Source: Akkermansiaceae bacterium (GTDB lineage Bacteria; Verrucomicrobiota; Verrucomicrobiia; Verrucomicrobiales; Akkermansiaceae). From it: a stretch of 13,040 bases of DNA. This document shows positions 1 through 7,972 of the stretch, piece after piece. Within the stretch, counting starts at the first letter, position 1, and the number at the start of each line of letters is the position of its first letter. The translations under genes and the position numbers were made by a program. Where the stretch lies: the NCBI GenBank assembly GCA_023301335.1, contig JALZVA010000165.1:1-13040 (forward strand), written 5' to 3'. The notes beneath the pieces are model-generated. The model was not told the origin of the DNA. It saw only the letters and a program-made list of their open reading frames with translations, and searched no databases.

Positions 1-330
1 GTCACTGTCGATGAAGAAGAACTCAGTAAAGCAATCGGCAGACGTGGGCAGAATGCTCGCCTATCCTCACGCCTCATGGGCTGGGATGTGCAGGTGCGTA
101 AAGACGAGAGTGCTGCAGAGCAGTTCGAAGCTCGTCTGCATAACGCGGCAGAAGCCATCGCAGAAGCGGCGGAACTAGATGAAGAAACTGCTGACAAACT
201 TTTCCGTGCAGGTGGAACCACACCAGAAATGGTGCTCCAAATGCCCGCTGATTACATCGCAGGAGCGCTAGAGATTGAAGAAGACGAAGCGCAAAAAATT
301 CTAGATAAAGTGAAGGAGAATGTGGGCTAA
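1..330 (+). CDS. nusA: Transcription termination/antitermination factor NusA, C-terminal part (5' truncated by window)
   Basis: NusA binds RNA polymerase and nascent RNA and modulates pausing, termination and antitermination. The window opens in frame inside the last KH RNA-binding domain: the first 32 residues carry the typical KH2 pattern ELSKAIGRRGQNARLSSRL followed by MGWDVQV. Behind it comes an acidic helical tail (about residues 35-109) with a helix-hairpin-helix-like stretch (LFRAGGTTPEMVLQMPADYI), the kind of C-terminal extension NusA proteins often carry. The stop is TAA at 328-330. The frame is open from base 1, so the internal ATG at 76 is not the real start; the N-terminal, S1 and KH1 domains lie outside the window. 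The gene sits directly upstream of infB, the conserved bacterial order, which supports the call. Confidence 0.95.
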   Translation, partial: VTVDEEELSKAIGRRGQNARLSSRLMGWDVQVRKDESAAEQFEARLHNAAEAIAEAAELDEETADKLFRAGGTTPEMVLQMPADYIAGALEIEEDEAQKILDKVKENVG

Positions 331-403
331 CGCTCACCTCTACCCCCCTCTACCCTCTGCTAGAATTTAAAAAAGACCCTGAAACAACTGACACATTTAC
401 CGA

Positions 404-2512
404 ATGCCTGAAGACAAAGACAACAAAAAGAAAGACAAAGAAGCTCTCGACCTCCTTGGCGGTGCAGCCAAGAAAAAGTCGCGTCGTGAACGGCAGCGTG
501 CGGAAGCGTCTCAGATAAAAACCTTAGACGATAAGAAAAAGGAGGCACTTGATATTTTCTCAGATGAAGGGAAGAAGAAAAACTCCTCCACCAAGAAGAA
601 AAGTGCGCAGAAAAAAGTCGCCGCTATCTCCACCAAGTCTTCCACTCCTGACTCAGACTACGTCCCATCAGACAACATTACAGCAGACGAAAGCACTCCA
701 CAGGAAACTGCTAACTCCGCTGAAGTGGTCGATGGAAAAATCATCAGCATTAAGCCTCCGATCATCGTTAGTGATTTAGCCGATGCTATGCAGCTAAAGC
801 CATTCCAACTCATGGCGGATCTCATTAAGCTGCAAATTTTTGTCGCACCTAATCAGGCCATCGAGCCAGAGATCGCAGAAAAACTCTGTAATCAGCATGA
901 CTTTATCTTCGAGCGTGAAAAACGTGAGAAGGGAGCAGGTGTCCATAAGGTTGAAGAAGTCATTGAAGAACCAGAAGCTCCTGAAGAAGAGCCTGAGGAA
1001 GAGCTCCAGCTCCGTGCACCGATCATCACCTTCATGGGTCACGTTGACCACGGGAAGACCTCTCTCATGGATTATGTCCGTAAAGCCAAGGTTGCAGCTA
1101 GCGAAGCAGGAGGCATCACCCAGCACATTGGGGCCTATGCTGTAGAAGACTCTCAAGGACGTCCTATTACATTTCTCGATACTCCAGGACACGCTATCTT
1201 CTCTCAGATGCGTGCACGTGGAGCAGGTGTCACTGATATCATTGTGATCGTCATTGCGGCGGACGATGGCATCATGCCACAAACAAAAGAAGCCATCCAA
1301 CTCGCTCGTAAAACAGGTAAAGAGATCATCATCGCTATCAATAAGTGTGACCTCCCTGCTGCCGATCCAACACGGGTCAAAACACAGCTGATGGAGCATG
1401 AATTAACTCCTGTTGATTTCGGTGGAGATATCGAAACCGTAGAGGTTTCAGCCTCCACAGGAGCCGGAATGGATGACTTGATGGACCTCCTCGCTTTACA
1501 AGCAGAAGTGCTAGAGCTCAAGGCGAACCCGAAAGCTATCCCAAGAGCTTCCATCATCGAAGCACGTATTCAGCCAGGTAAGGGCGCGACTGCTTCCGTG
1601 ATCGTAGAGTCAGGCACACTTAAGGTAGGAAAAGCATTCATCTGCGGTCCCTTCGCTGGAAAAGTAAAGTCCATGCTCGATGACCACGGTAAGGTTATCA
1701 AATCCGCAGGACCATCCACACCTGTAGAGGTCGTTGGATTCTCTGAACTTCCTAATGTCGGCGATACTCTCGTGGGCATGGAAAATGAACGCCAAGCCAA
1801 AAAACTTGCAGAAGAACGCCAAAGTGAGCTCCGTCAGGAAAGACTCGGTGGCGGAGGGAAGCGTATGTCCGACATCATGTCCTTAGTCAAGGGCGGCGGG
1901 AAAGTCACACTTAACATCATTCTAAAGACAGACGTGCAGGGTTCCGTAGGAGCTATCACTGGAGCTATTGAAGAGATTGAATCTGAAAAGGTCGATGTCC
2001 GCTTCATCACAGCTGCCGCAGGTGCTGTCACGGAGTCTGATATCTTACTCGCTAGATCCTCTGAGGCGATCGTCTTTGGCTTCAACACCAAAGTAGAAAG
2101 CAAGGCTGTAGCCGCGGCTAAGAAAGAAGACGTGGAGATCAAGCTCTACTCTATCATTTACGAACTCATCGATACGGTGAAGGATGCAATGTTAGGACTA
2201 CTTGAGCCTGAAACACGTGAGACCATTACCGGCCACGCAGAAGTAAAGCAGGTCTTCAAAGTGAACAAAGGCATCGCAGCCGGTAGTTACGTCACTGACG
2301 GGAAGATCAACCGTAAAGCTCATGCGCGTGTCATCCGTGGCAAGGTGCCTGTGTTTGATGGAAAAATGTCAACCCTTCGCCGCTTCAAGGATGAAGTCCA
2401 GGAAGTTAAAGTCGGGATTGAGTGCGGTATCCGCCTCGGTGACTTTGATGACTACGAAGAGGGCGATATCATTGAGTGCTACACGCTCGATAAAGTCGCA
2501 CAAACTCTTTAA
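404..2512 (+). CDS. infB: Translation initiation factor IF-2
   Basis: IF-2 is the GTPase that delivers initiator fMet-tRNA to the 30S subunit and promotes 50S joining. The 702-residue protein has a Lys/Ala-rich, then acidic, low-complexity N-terminal region (about 1-110 and 175-205), an IF2_N-type helical domain (about 112-170), and a G domain whose motifs are intact: G1 GHVDHGKT at 212-219, G3 DTPGH at 259-263, G4 NKCD at 313-316. Domain II, IF2 domain 3 and the C-terminal fMet-tRNA-binding barrel follow, ending GDIIECYTLDKVAQTL. It is shorter than E. coli IF2 (890 residues), mainly because of a short N-terminal linker. The start at 404 is the first ATG that gives the expected basic N-terminus; no Shine-Dalgarno sequence is visible before it. 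It lies 73 bp after nusA and is probably co-transcribed with it. Confidence 0.98.
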   Translation: MPEDKDNKKKDKEALDLLGGAAKKKSRRERQRAEASQIKTLDDKKKEALDIFSDEGKKKNSSTKKKSAQKKVAAISTKSSTPDSDYVPSDNITADESTPQETANSAEVVDGKIISIKPPIIVSDLADAMQLKPFQLMADLIKLQIFVAPNQAIEPEIAEKLCNQHDFIFEREKREKGAGVHKVEEVIEEPEAPEEEPEEELQLRAPIITFMGHVDHGKTSLMDYVRKAKVAASEAGGITQHIGAYAVEDSQGRPITFLDTPGHAIFSQMRARGAGVTDIIVIVIAADDGIMPQTKEAIQLARKTGKEIIIAINKCDLPAADPTRVKTQLMEHELTPVDFGGDIETVEVSASTGAGMDDLMDLLALQAEVLELKANPKAIPRASIIEARIQPGKGATASVIVESGTLKVGKAFICGPFAGKVKSMLDDHGKVIKSAGPSTPVEVVGFSELPNVGDTLVGMENERQAKKLAEERQSELRQERLGGGGKRMSDIMSLVKGGGKVTLNIILKTDVQGSVGAITGAIEEIESEKVDVRFITAAAGAVTESDILLARSSEAIVFGFNTKVESKAVAAAKKEDVEIKLYSIIYELIDTVKDAMLGLLEPETRETITGHAEVKQVFKVNKGIAAGSYVTDGKINRKAHARVIRGKVPVFDGKMSTLRRFKDEVQEVKVGIECGIRLGDFDDYEEGDIIECYTLDKVAQTL

Positions 2513-2523
2513 AGGAACGAGCC

Positions 2524-2570
2524 AAACAGCTATCATCTATAGCTGTTTTCCCACCCCTAATAACAGCTAT
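2524..2570 (+). promoter_or_regulatory. Two mutually exclusive hairpins in the infB-rbfA spacer
   Basis: The 78-bp spacer contains a perfect 10-bp inverted repeat, AAACAGCTAT (2524-2533) and ATAGCTGTTT (2539-2548), with a 5-nt loop. A further copy of AACAGCTAT lies at 2562-2570. It can pair with the same central arm (2539-2547), forming a 9-bp stem with a 14-nt loop. Only one of the two structures can form at a time. The first hairpin is followed by just one further T and then CCC, so it is a poor intrinsic terminator. It may attenuate, protect or process the transcript between infB and rbfA. The repeats are seen directly; the regulatory role is inferred. Confidence 0.5.
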
Positions 2571-2590
2571 AACGAAACACCTAAGAAACG

Positions 2591-2962
2591 ATGTCACAAC
2601 GTCTGGATAGAATCAATGAACTGATGAAACGTGAAATTAGTACCGTTATCATGAAGGAGTTCGAATTTCCTAACTGTCTTGTGACCGTCTCCGGTGTCTC
2701 GATTACCCAGGATCTTCGAGAGGCGAAAGTCTTCGTCAGTGTCATGGGTGGAGATGCTGAAAATGTGATTCAAAAGCTGCGGAAAAGACGTGGAATGATC
2801 CAAGGCCAGACGGCGAAACGGGTGGTGATCCGCACCACTCCGGTGTTAGACTTTAGGATCGATGACTCTGCCCAGCGAGGTGTGCATGTCGTCAACCTTT
2901 TAGATGAGGTAGCTGAACTGCCCACTGCCCCACCTGAGGACGAGGAAGAATCCTCTAGCTAA
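2591..2962 (+). CDS. rbfA: 30S ribosome-binding factor RbfA
   Basis: RbfA is a small KH-fold protein that binds the immature 30S subunit near 16S rRNA helix 1 and is needed for late 30S maturation and cold adaptation. The 123-residue protein opens with the family pattern of an early helix, RINELMKREISTVI. Then come VTVSGVSITQDLREAKVFVSV (beta-alpha-beta core) and the conserved end-of-domain block with TTPVLDFRIDDS followed by AQRGVHV. A short acidic tail (PEDEEESSS) ends it. Length is typical for the family. It follows infB by 78 bp that carry hairpin-forming repeats, and the order infB-rbfA is conserved in bacteria. The start at 2591 has no Shine-Dalgarno motif, but it begins exactly where RbfA proteins usually do. 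Confidence 0.96.
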   Translation: MSQRLDRINELMKREISTVIMKEFEFPNCLVTVSGVSITQDLREAKVFVSVMGGDAENVIQKLRKRRGMIQGQTAKRVVIRTTPVLDFRIDDSAQRGVHVVNLLDEVAELPTAPPEDEEESSS

Positions 2963-2988
2963 AAAACCACTACCTTCTTCACCTTCTC

Positions 2989-3492
2989 ATGCATCCGGCC
3001 ACGTCAGAGAAGAAAAGTAATGCGGGGAACTTATACCTCGCCTTTCTCGGTCTCTTACTTGTGGCAATGGGTGGATTTTTCATCTGGATCATGGGGCTGA
3101 GTTATAAGAATGCTGAGCGCACTCGTAGCTGGCAAGAAGTCCCCTGTAAGATCCTCACTTCAAAACGTGTGAAAATAGTCATCCCTAACAGAAATGTAGA
3201 ATACCAATGGCAGGGAAGCTTCAGTTACGAGATCGACGGGAAACAATACGTCTCTAATCGCCTCGAAGTCCGAGGAGCCAAGCGTACCACGAAGATAGAG
3301 AAGGTGGACAAGCTAACAGAAACCTATCAAGCAGGTCGTCAGAAAGTTTGTTTTGTGCATCCTGAGGATCACAGCTATGCTATCCTACAGCATGATTCCA
3401 AGGGAGCTGGATACAGCATTTGGTTCCCAGGTCTATTCGCTATCGGCGGGCTTGGGATGATCGTTGGTGCTGTAAAAAAATGGAACCGTTAG
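2989..3492 (+). CDS. DUF3592-type membrane protein
   Basis: This 167-residue protein of unknown function has two predicted membrane helices, about residues 15-37 and 145-162. They flank an extracytoplasmic domain of about 105 residues. That domain follows the DUF3592 pattern: a Trp-x-x-x-Pro start (SWQEVPCKILTSKRV), a beta strand with FSYEIDGKQYVSNRL, and a closing CFVHPEDHSYAIL motif comparable to the family's 'V.VyydP.nP..avL'. The start lies 26 bp after rbfA and the stop 9 bp before the next gene, so it probably belongs to the same transcription unit as infB-rbfA. Nothing in the sequence gives an activity. The family assignment rests on motif resemblance read by eye. Confidence 0.75.
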   Translation: MHPATSEKKSNAGNLYLAFLGLLLVAMGGFFIWIMGLSYKNAERTRSWQEVPCKILTSKRVKIVIPNRNVEYQWQGSFSYEIDGKQYVSNRLEVRGAKRTTKIEKVDKLTETYQAGRQKVCFVHPEDHSYAILQHDSKGAGYSIWFPGLFAIGGLGMIVGAVKKWNR

Positions 3493-3501
3493 ATCCAGTC
3501 T

Positions 3502-4125
3502 ATGAATGAGCAGATAGAGACAGAGCAATTTAGCCGCCGCACCAGCGTGGGCTTCATTGTGGGTATCTGGGTTGCGGCTCCGTATTTTTTACTTCAGCAG
3601 TTTTCCCTCTATCCCGTGTATTGGCTTGAGGAATCATCATTGGACAGCAGTATCCCCGTTTTCTTAAACGCTGTTTACCTTTATTTTTCCTATTACCTTT
3701 TACTCATGTGGGCTGCCTATGGCATCCCCTACACTACTTTTGTTAGATTCCTAAAGACCATCTGCATCGTCAGCCTCGTTTCTCATCTCTGTTTCTTTTT
3801 CTTTCCCACAGGTATCTCCAGAGAGCATTTACCCACGGATCAGGCTCCGGACCTCTACCAGTTGCTAGTGAAATGGGAAAAACCTAGAAACTGCCTCCCT
3901 TCTCTTCACGCTTCCTTAGCCACCCTTGCCACCTTAGCACTCTGGCAGAAAGGTAAGCTATCAGGTCTTATTGCCGGCTTCTGGACAGTCGCTATCCTCT
4001 GGTCAGCCATCGCCCTACGCCAGCATCACCTCCTTGATCTAGCTGCGGGCGTGGCCTTAGCTGTGAGTGTCTGGTTTCTCCATGGAAAAATGGAGCAGGC
4101 TAAGGCCAAGCAGCACGCACGCTAG
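3502..4125 (+). CDS. PAP2-superfamily (PAP2_3/Aur1-like) membrane phosphatase or phosphotransferase
   Basis: This 207-residue protein is mostly hydrophobic, with about five or six membrane helices. It carries the two best-conserved PAP2 motifs. The C2-like motif is RNCLPSLHA, with S134 and H136 after R129. The C3-like motif is RQHHLLDLAAG, with H175 and D179 in the HxxxD arrangement. The histidines are the expected nucleophile and general acid of a phosphatidic-acid-phosphatase type lipid phosphatase, or of an Aur1-like phosphotransferase acting on a membrane lipid head group. A basic KWEKPR segment just before C2 may stand for motif C1. The substrate cannot be told from the sequence. The gene follows the DUF3592 gene by 9 bp. 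It ends 17 bp from the stop of the convergent pqiC-like gene, with a small CGCTAGCG palindrome over its stop codon. Confidence 0.8.
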   Translation: MNEQIETEQFSRRTSVGFIVGIWVAAPYFLLQQFSLYPVYWLEESSLDSSIPVFLNAVYLYFSYYLLLMWAAYGIPYTTFVRFLKTICIVSLVSHLCFFFFPTGISREHLPTDQAPDLYQLLVKWEKPRNCLPSLHASLATLATLALWQKGKLSGLIAGFWTVAILWSAIALRQHHLLDLAAGVALAVSVWFLHGKMEQAKAKQHAR

Positions 4126-4142
4126 CGCGCTCTTTCTCACTT

Positions 4143-4727
4143 CTATTGAATAGATGCGGAGATCTTCTTAGCTAATGCTTCAATCAGCCTAGACTGTGCT
4201 GCCGCGAGAGATTCGAAACCGTCCTCTTTGAGTGGCTCCGTAAATGTCGCGGAGGTCGAACTGATACGGCGAGAACTTGGAAGTTTATAAATACTCCACG
4301 ATGCCTCCAGCAGTGCATTTCCATCATTGGTTCCGTGGAATCTTTTGAGATTGATACTGACCTGATAGTCCAGTGCAGATTCATTTGCCCATGGATAGCT
4401 CTGGATACTTCCCGTGTTCTTTTCACGTCCTAGATTAGTCCCTAACACTCTTGCAAATTCGGTGCCAAGATCCCCTGCCCATTCATGATCCTCGTTCACA
4501 TCTAAAGTGTTATCAGAGGTTTGGAACACCAGATACGATCTGTCTAGATAGCTCGCAGTAATCACAGGACCTACGCCTATTCCTACTCCTTGGTTCACTG
4601 GCGCAGGGCCAGCAGGAGAAAGTAGATAATAACTGTGCTTATTAGAGCCGCTACCACTGCCACAAGACACACATACGAAACTTACAGCCAGTGTAGCTAC
4701 AGTTAAAAGAAAAGATGGAATACGCAT
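4143..4727 (-). CDS. pqiC: PqiC-like outer-membrane lipoprotein (ABC-type transport auxiliary/DUF330 family)
   Basis: In E. coli, PqiC is an outer-membrane lipoprotein that docks the PqiB tunnel for lipid movement between membranes. This 194-residue protein has a short basic start, a hydrophobic stretch (6-20) and a likely lipidated Cys at 22 (VCVSCG). The residue at -3 is Cys rather than the usual Leu/Val, so the lipobox is imperfect. The mature part begins with the family pattern YYLLSPAGPAP, then GVGPVITASYLDRSYLVFQTS, WAGDLGTEFARVLGTNL and a late YQVSINLKRFHG strand. It is the last gene of the pqi operon, 24 bp after pqiB. Context and motifs agree, so the family call is firm, but sequence identity to E. 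coli PqiC is probably low. Confidence 0.87.
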   Translation of the reverse strand: MRIPSFLLTVATLAVSFVCVSCGSGSGSNKHSYYLLSPAGPAPVNQGVGIGVGPVITASYLDRSYLVFQTSDNTLDVNEDHEWAGDLGTEFARVLGTNLGREKNTGSIQSYPWANESALDYQVSINLKRFHGTNDGNALLEASWSIYKLPSSRRISSTSATFTEPLKEDGFESLAAAQSRLIEALAKKISASIQ

Positions 4728-4751
4728 ACTAAAATAAAAATGTAAGATTCA

Positions 4752-6533
4752 TTATCGCTTGGCTTTAGGGATTTCACGAGAGCTTTTATCTTTCCCAAAA
4801 ATGATGGAATTAGGCTTATCCCCAATCACCTTCACCGTTTTTTCTATCGCTCGGATCGCACTACGCATTTCTTCCATTGTGCGTAGCAAGTCTCCGTGCA
4901 TGTTCCCACCAGGAGCAATAGGTTTCACAGCACCTCTCACATCACCTAAAGTGAGCCTGAGGTCGCCTGCTATTTGATTAAGGTCTTTGTTATCCAACAG
5001 TTTCTTCAAGGTCGCTATAGACTCTATAATTCCCTCAGGAATTTTACGCACATTATCATCCTTTAAGATTACTTGCAGTGCCTCCAGTGAGAACTTCGCC
5101 TGCTTCATCGTTTCCGTGGTAGCCGATAAAACCCCATCTTTATCATCTAAGACCTCACGAATTTTACTCAATGTAGCTGTGCCTTCTTTTGATGCTATTT
5201 GAAGCTCCGTGAATAAGGACTCAACAGGCAGTTCATTAACCTTATCAAGTGCAGCAGCAAGACTGTCCTCTATTCTCGCTAAGCCTGTAGTCACCGTCGG
5301 GAGAACCTTGTAACCAGCTACTTCTAGAATAGGCTCAAGAGGAAGATCTGGATAGTAATCAAGGTCAATGATGAGCTGCCCTGTGATCAGTGAGCTAGAC
5401 TTGAGTGAGGCACGTAGCCCTCCTTTTGCCGCTAATTCTAAATAACCAGCAGCTTCACTTTTAAGACCTAAGGGAAAGTGCTTCGCTAAGAGCATCTTAT
5501 CTAACTGAATAAGAATCGGTATTTTATCCGTAACCACGTCTGGTAAAAGTCCATAAGAAATTTCTTTCACCCGTCCTATCCGTAGCCCCCGAAACTCCAC
5601 AGGCGCACTCTGGCTTAACCCCCGCACAGACTGATCCACAAGAAGAACAAATTCATCCGCAAAATCAAAAGTAGAGCCACTCGCCTGCTTTTCATTGGCA
5701 AACAAGACAAACGTACTCCCACTTTCTACAGGCAATGGATCTAAAATCTCTTTCGGTGAGCTGATGCTAATCCGGCCTGAAATGAGCGAGTCAAACGAAG
5801 GTAAATCCACCTTAAAGCCCTCCGTCGTGATATTCAATTGGAAGCCTCCATCACGCCAAAATTTTGTCTGCTGGCTTATCAAAGAAGTATACCTTTCTTC
5901 AATAAAAACACCTAGCTCCGTCGCGCAGCTTTCAGTGTTAAAATGACAGCGTTCGATCTTCCCGATAGCTGTTCCCTCAAGAAATATTCTAGACCCCACG
6001 TGTATCGATCCTACCTTTGTTGCCGTTAAAGTAAGTCGCAGTCCAGGAACGGAACTAGGAGTGATAGGCGGCTCTTCTAGACCCTCAAAGCTACGCTTCC
6101 GCGCCCCTTTCTCTTGGCCAGGATCTAAGGCAATATAAGAACCTGAAATTAAGGTCTCTAAACCTGTAACACTGGAGCCACTAATACGTGGGCGAGCTAC
6201 CCAAAAGCGAGAATCCTCTCTCACAAAGTGAGTGAAATCTTTATCAATCCGAACCTTAATCACCGCTCTAAGATCGCTTGCTAGCTCAATACTTTCGACC
6301 TTTCCAATCAGCACAGAATTACAACGGATCTCTGTTTTCCCAGCGACCAAGCCTTCCGCATCATTAAAATTAATCGTCACCAGCGGCCCCTTATTCTCAA
6401 AATGCTGGAATAATAACCAAACCCCTAGAAGGATCCCAAGGATCGGAATAACCCACACCACAGAGACACTACGGTTCTTCTTTACCTTAGGCTGAGCAGC
6501 CTGCGGCGCGTCTGTAGAATTATCTGTATGCAT
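4752..6533 (-). CDS. pqiB: Intermembrane transport protein PqiB (three MCE domains)
   Basis: PqiB is anchored in the inner membrane and forms a hexameric, needle-like channel across the periplasm that carries lipids. The 593-residue protein has a cytosolic N-terminus, one membrane helix (about 23-43) and three MCE domains, at about 48-145, 163-260 and 290-390. Each has the 'x-G-L-x-x-G-x-x-V-x-x-x-G-x-x-I-G-x-V' type core: EGLVAGKTEIRCNSVLIGKV, VGSIHVGSRIFLEGTAIGKI and VRGLSQSAPVEFRGLRIGRV. A long helical C-terminal part (about 400-570) would form the coiled-coil needle. It closes with DKPNSIIFGKD, matching the usual PqiB 'KPNSLIF' ending. E. coli PqiB has 546 residues. No Shine-Dalgarno sequence precedes the ATG. 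It lies 52 bp after the pqiA C-half gene and 24 bp before pqiC. Confidence 0.95.
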   Translation of the reverse strand: MHTDNSTDAPQAAQPKVKKNRSVSVVWVIPILGILLGVWLLFQHFENKGPLVTINFNDAEGLVAGKTEIRCNSVLIGKVESIELASDLRAVIKVRIDKDFTHFVREDSRFWVARPRISGSSVTGLETLISGSYIALDPGQEKGARKRSFEGLEEPPITPSSVPGLRLTLTATKVGSIHVGSRIFLEGTAIGKIERCHFNTESCATELGVFIEERYTSLISQQTKFWRDGGFQLNITTEGFKVDLPSFDSLISGRISISSPKEILDPLPVESGSTFVLFANEKQASGSTFDFADEFVLLVDQSVRGLSQSAPVEFRGLRIGRVKEISYGLLPDVVTDKIPILIQLDKMLLAKHFPLGLKSEAAGYLELAAKGGLRASLKSSSLITGQLIIDLDYYPDLPLEPILEVAGYKVLPTVTTGLARIEDSLAAALDKVNELPVESLFTELQIASKEGTATLSKIREVLDDKDGVLSATTETMKQAKFSLEALQVILKDDNVRKIPEGIIESIATLKKLLDNKDLNQIAGDLRLTLGDVRGAVKPIAPGGNMHGDLLRTMEEMRSAIRAIEKTVKVIGDKPNSIIFGKDKSSREIPKAKR

Positions 6534-6585
6534 AACAAAGTAGTAAAAAGGGTCGTGTGACTAATGAGAATTAAAACGTAAAAAA

Positions 6586-7233
6586 TTAATGAGGTCTAGG
6601 CTGTTTTTCATTCTGTCTAATATGGTCCCAAATTCCTCTTGGGTCAAAAGAATGTGCAGCAATCATCGTGAAAATAACCATCAAGGCAAAAGCAATCACC
6701 GCAGGTCCAGCCGTAATAGACATAATATTCCCAACTTGGATCAAGCCTACTAAAATAGCCACTACAAACACATCTAACATCGACCACCGGCCCACTAACT
6801 CTGTCACCCAGTAAATTTTCGTCGCAAACTGACCCTCAGTCTTCATCCATCCTTTAGAAACAGCACACAGCCAGCATAGCGAGGCCAACTTTAGCCCAGG
6901 AATAAGGACAGATGCCGTGAAAATAATAATCGAAACACTATAGACCTTACTCTCCCAAAATTGAATCACTCCTCCAAATATCGTCGTCGGCTCAGCAGAC
7001 CCAAATTCATGCACAATCATGATCGGCCAAATATTCGCAGGGATATACGCTAGGACACTTGCTACACAGAATGCTAGGCAACGTTGTATAGAGTCATGCT
7101 TACGGACGTGAAGAGGTGTATGGCACCTCTCACAGCGTTCATTTTGCGCATCCTGTGCCCTCCCACATATATGGCAAGCTGCCTTATTCTGTTCCTTTGC
7201 AGATGGTAAAAGTCCACTCATATTACGATTCAT
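6586..7233 (-). CDS. pqiA: PqiA-like inner-membrane protein, C-terminal half
   Basis: This is the second half-size PqiA domain, 215 residues from ATG 7233. It begins with a zinc-ribbon-like CxxC pair (C20/C23 and C34/C37, CHIC...CERC). Four membrane helices follow, with typical PqiA features: the first helix ends in YIPANIWPIM, a Trp-rich FWESKVYSVSI turn comes next, then a IPGLKLASL helix, GRWSMLDVFVVAILVGLIQ and a final helix before FDPRGIWD. The frame is open back to 7305, but that would overlap the upstream gene by 83 bp and add residues unlike the family. ATG 7233 (11-bp overlap) or ATG 7221 (just after the upstream stop) is more likely. Overlap with the N-half gene suggests translational coupling. 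The two products together match a full-length PqiA such as E. coli's (417 residues). Confidence 0.88.
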   Translation of the reverse strand: MNRNMSGLLPSAKEQNKAACHICGRAQDAQNERCERCHTPLHVRKHDSIQRCLAFCVASVLAYIPANIWPIMIVHEFGSAEPTTIFGGVIQFWESKVYSVSIIIFTASVLIPGLKLASLCWLCAVSKGWMKTEGQFATKIYWVTELVGRWSMLDVFVVAILVGLIQVGNIMSITAGPAVIAFALMVIFTMIAAHSFDPRGIWDHIRQNEKQPRPH

Positions 7234-7885
7234 TACGTTTTTGCAGAGCCACTTCGATCCTATCCCACAGCTCCAATCGATCAATCGCCGCAAAGGCACC
7301 TGCAATACATATCATGATGGCAATCAGTGACCAAAATCCACAAAGCAGCTCCACATCCGCCAACTTCACAAGTTTAATCAAACTCACCACCGTAGCCAAG
7401 AAAAACACCTCAATCATAATCCAAGGCTGAAGGGTCTGCAGCGTCCGTGTAATCTGCACCACATAAGGAAGCGTCTTCCCATAAAACAAAGGAACACAAA
7501 TATAAAGAATCACAACCAACTGGAATAGCGGAAGAAGAATCGCAAAAAGGGCAACCGATAATGCGATAAACCACCCCCCTGTATCAAACATATGCTTCAC
7601 TGCCTGCACCACTGGCATCTCAATAATAATCCCCTGTGCATCAAGCCTCATGAATGGGAAAAATAACAACAGGCTGAATAAAAGAATCCCCGTCAACGCA
7701 AATGAAATAGCATGCTGCAAGCTCTGAGGACGGTTTCTATACAACTTTTGCCCACAAGTCTGACAAACCGCTTCTTCACCTTCCTTAATCAACTCTACCT
7801 CAAAGAGGGTGTCACAAAAATGACAAGCCGTCTCCTTAGAAGAGTCCAATAGCCTTGGCCAAGATTGTTTATGGTGACGCTGCAT
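7223..7885 (-). CDS. pqiA: PqiA-like inner-membrane protein, N-terminal half
   Basis: First gene of the pqi operon. The 220-residue protein starts with a cytosolic zinc-ribbon-like motif (C21/C24 and C41/C44, ACHFC...CQTCG). Four membrane helices follow, at about 60-79, 105-135, 150-172 and 178-200. Family landmarks include FFPFMRLDAQG after the first helix, a WFIALSVALFAILLPL helix, and QPWIMIEVFFLATVVSLIKL, comparable to the 'W.M.dVF.l...valvkl' signature of PqiA. In E. coli, PqiA is one protein with two such units; here the units are separate genes. PqiA is thought to be the inner-membrane partner that feeds lipids to PqiB. The start at 7885 gives a family-like N-terminus; upstream is only a weak AGG before the ATG. 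A plausible promoter lies at 7973-8000. Confidence 0.9.
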   Translation of the reverse strand: MQRHHKQSWPRLLDSSKETACHFCDTLFEVELIKEGEEAVCQTCGQKLYRNRPQSLQHAISFALTGILLFSLLLFFPFMRLDAQGIIIEMPVVQAVKHMFDTGGWFIALSVALFAILLPLFQLVVILYICVPLFYGKTLPYVVQITRTLQTLQPWIMIEVFFLATVVSLIKLVKLADVELLCGFWSLIAIMICIAGAFAAIDRLELWDRIEVALQKRNES

Positions 7886-7972
7886 TGATAACCTACTGAA
7901 AAAATATTCTAACCCCTAAAAGCATCCAGATGCCCATGCATCCCTCATCGATGATGCTACCGCTTAACCAAT

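Noticed and set aside
794..1399. 201-residue minus-strand open frame inside infB.
   Set aside because: It is antisense to the conserved IF2 G domain, with a composition (many Cys, Phe, His) typical of shadow frames.
6586..7305. Longer start at 7305 for the pqiA C-half gene.
   Set aside because: It would overlap the pqiA N-half gene by 83 bp, and the added 24 residues are out-of-frame translation of that gene's conserved end.
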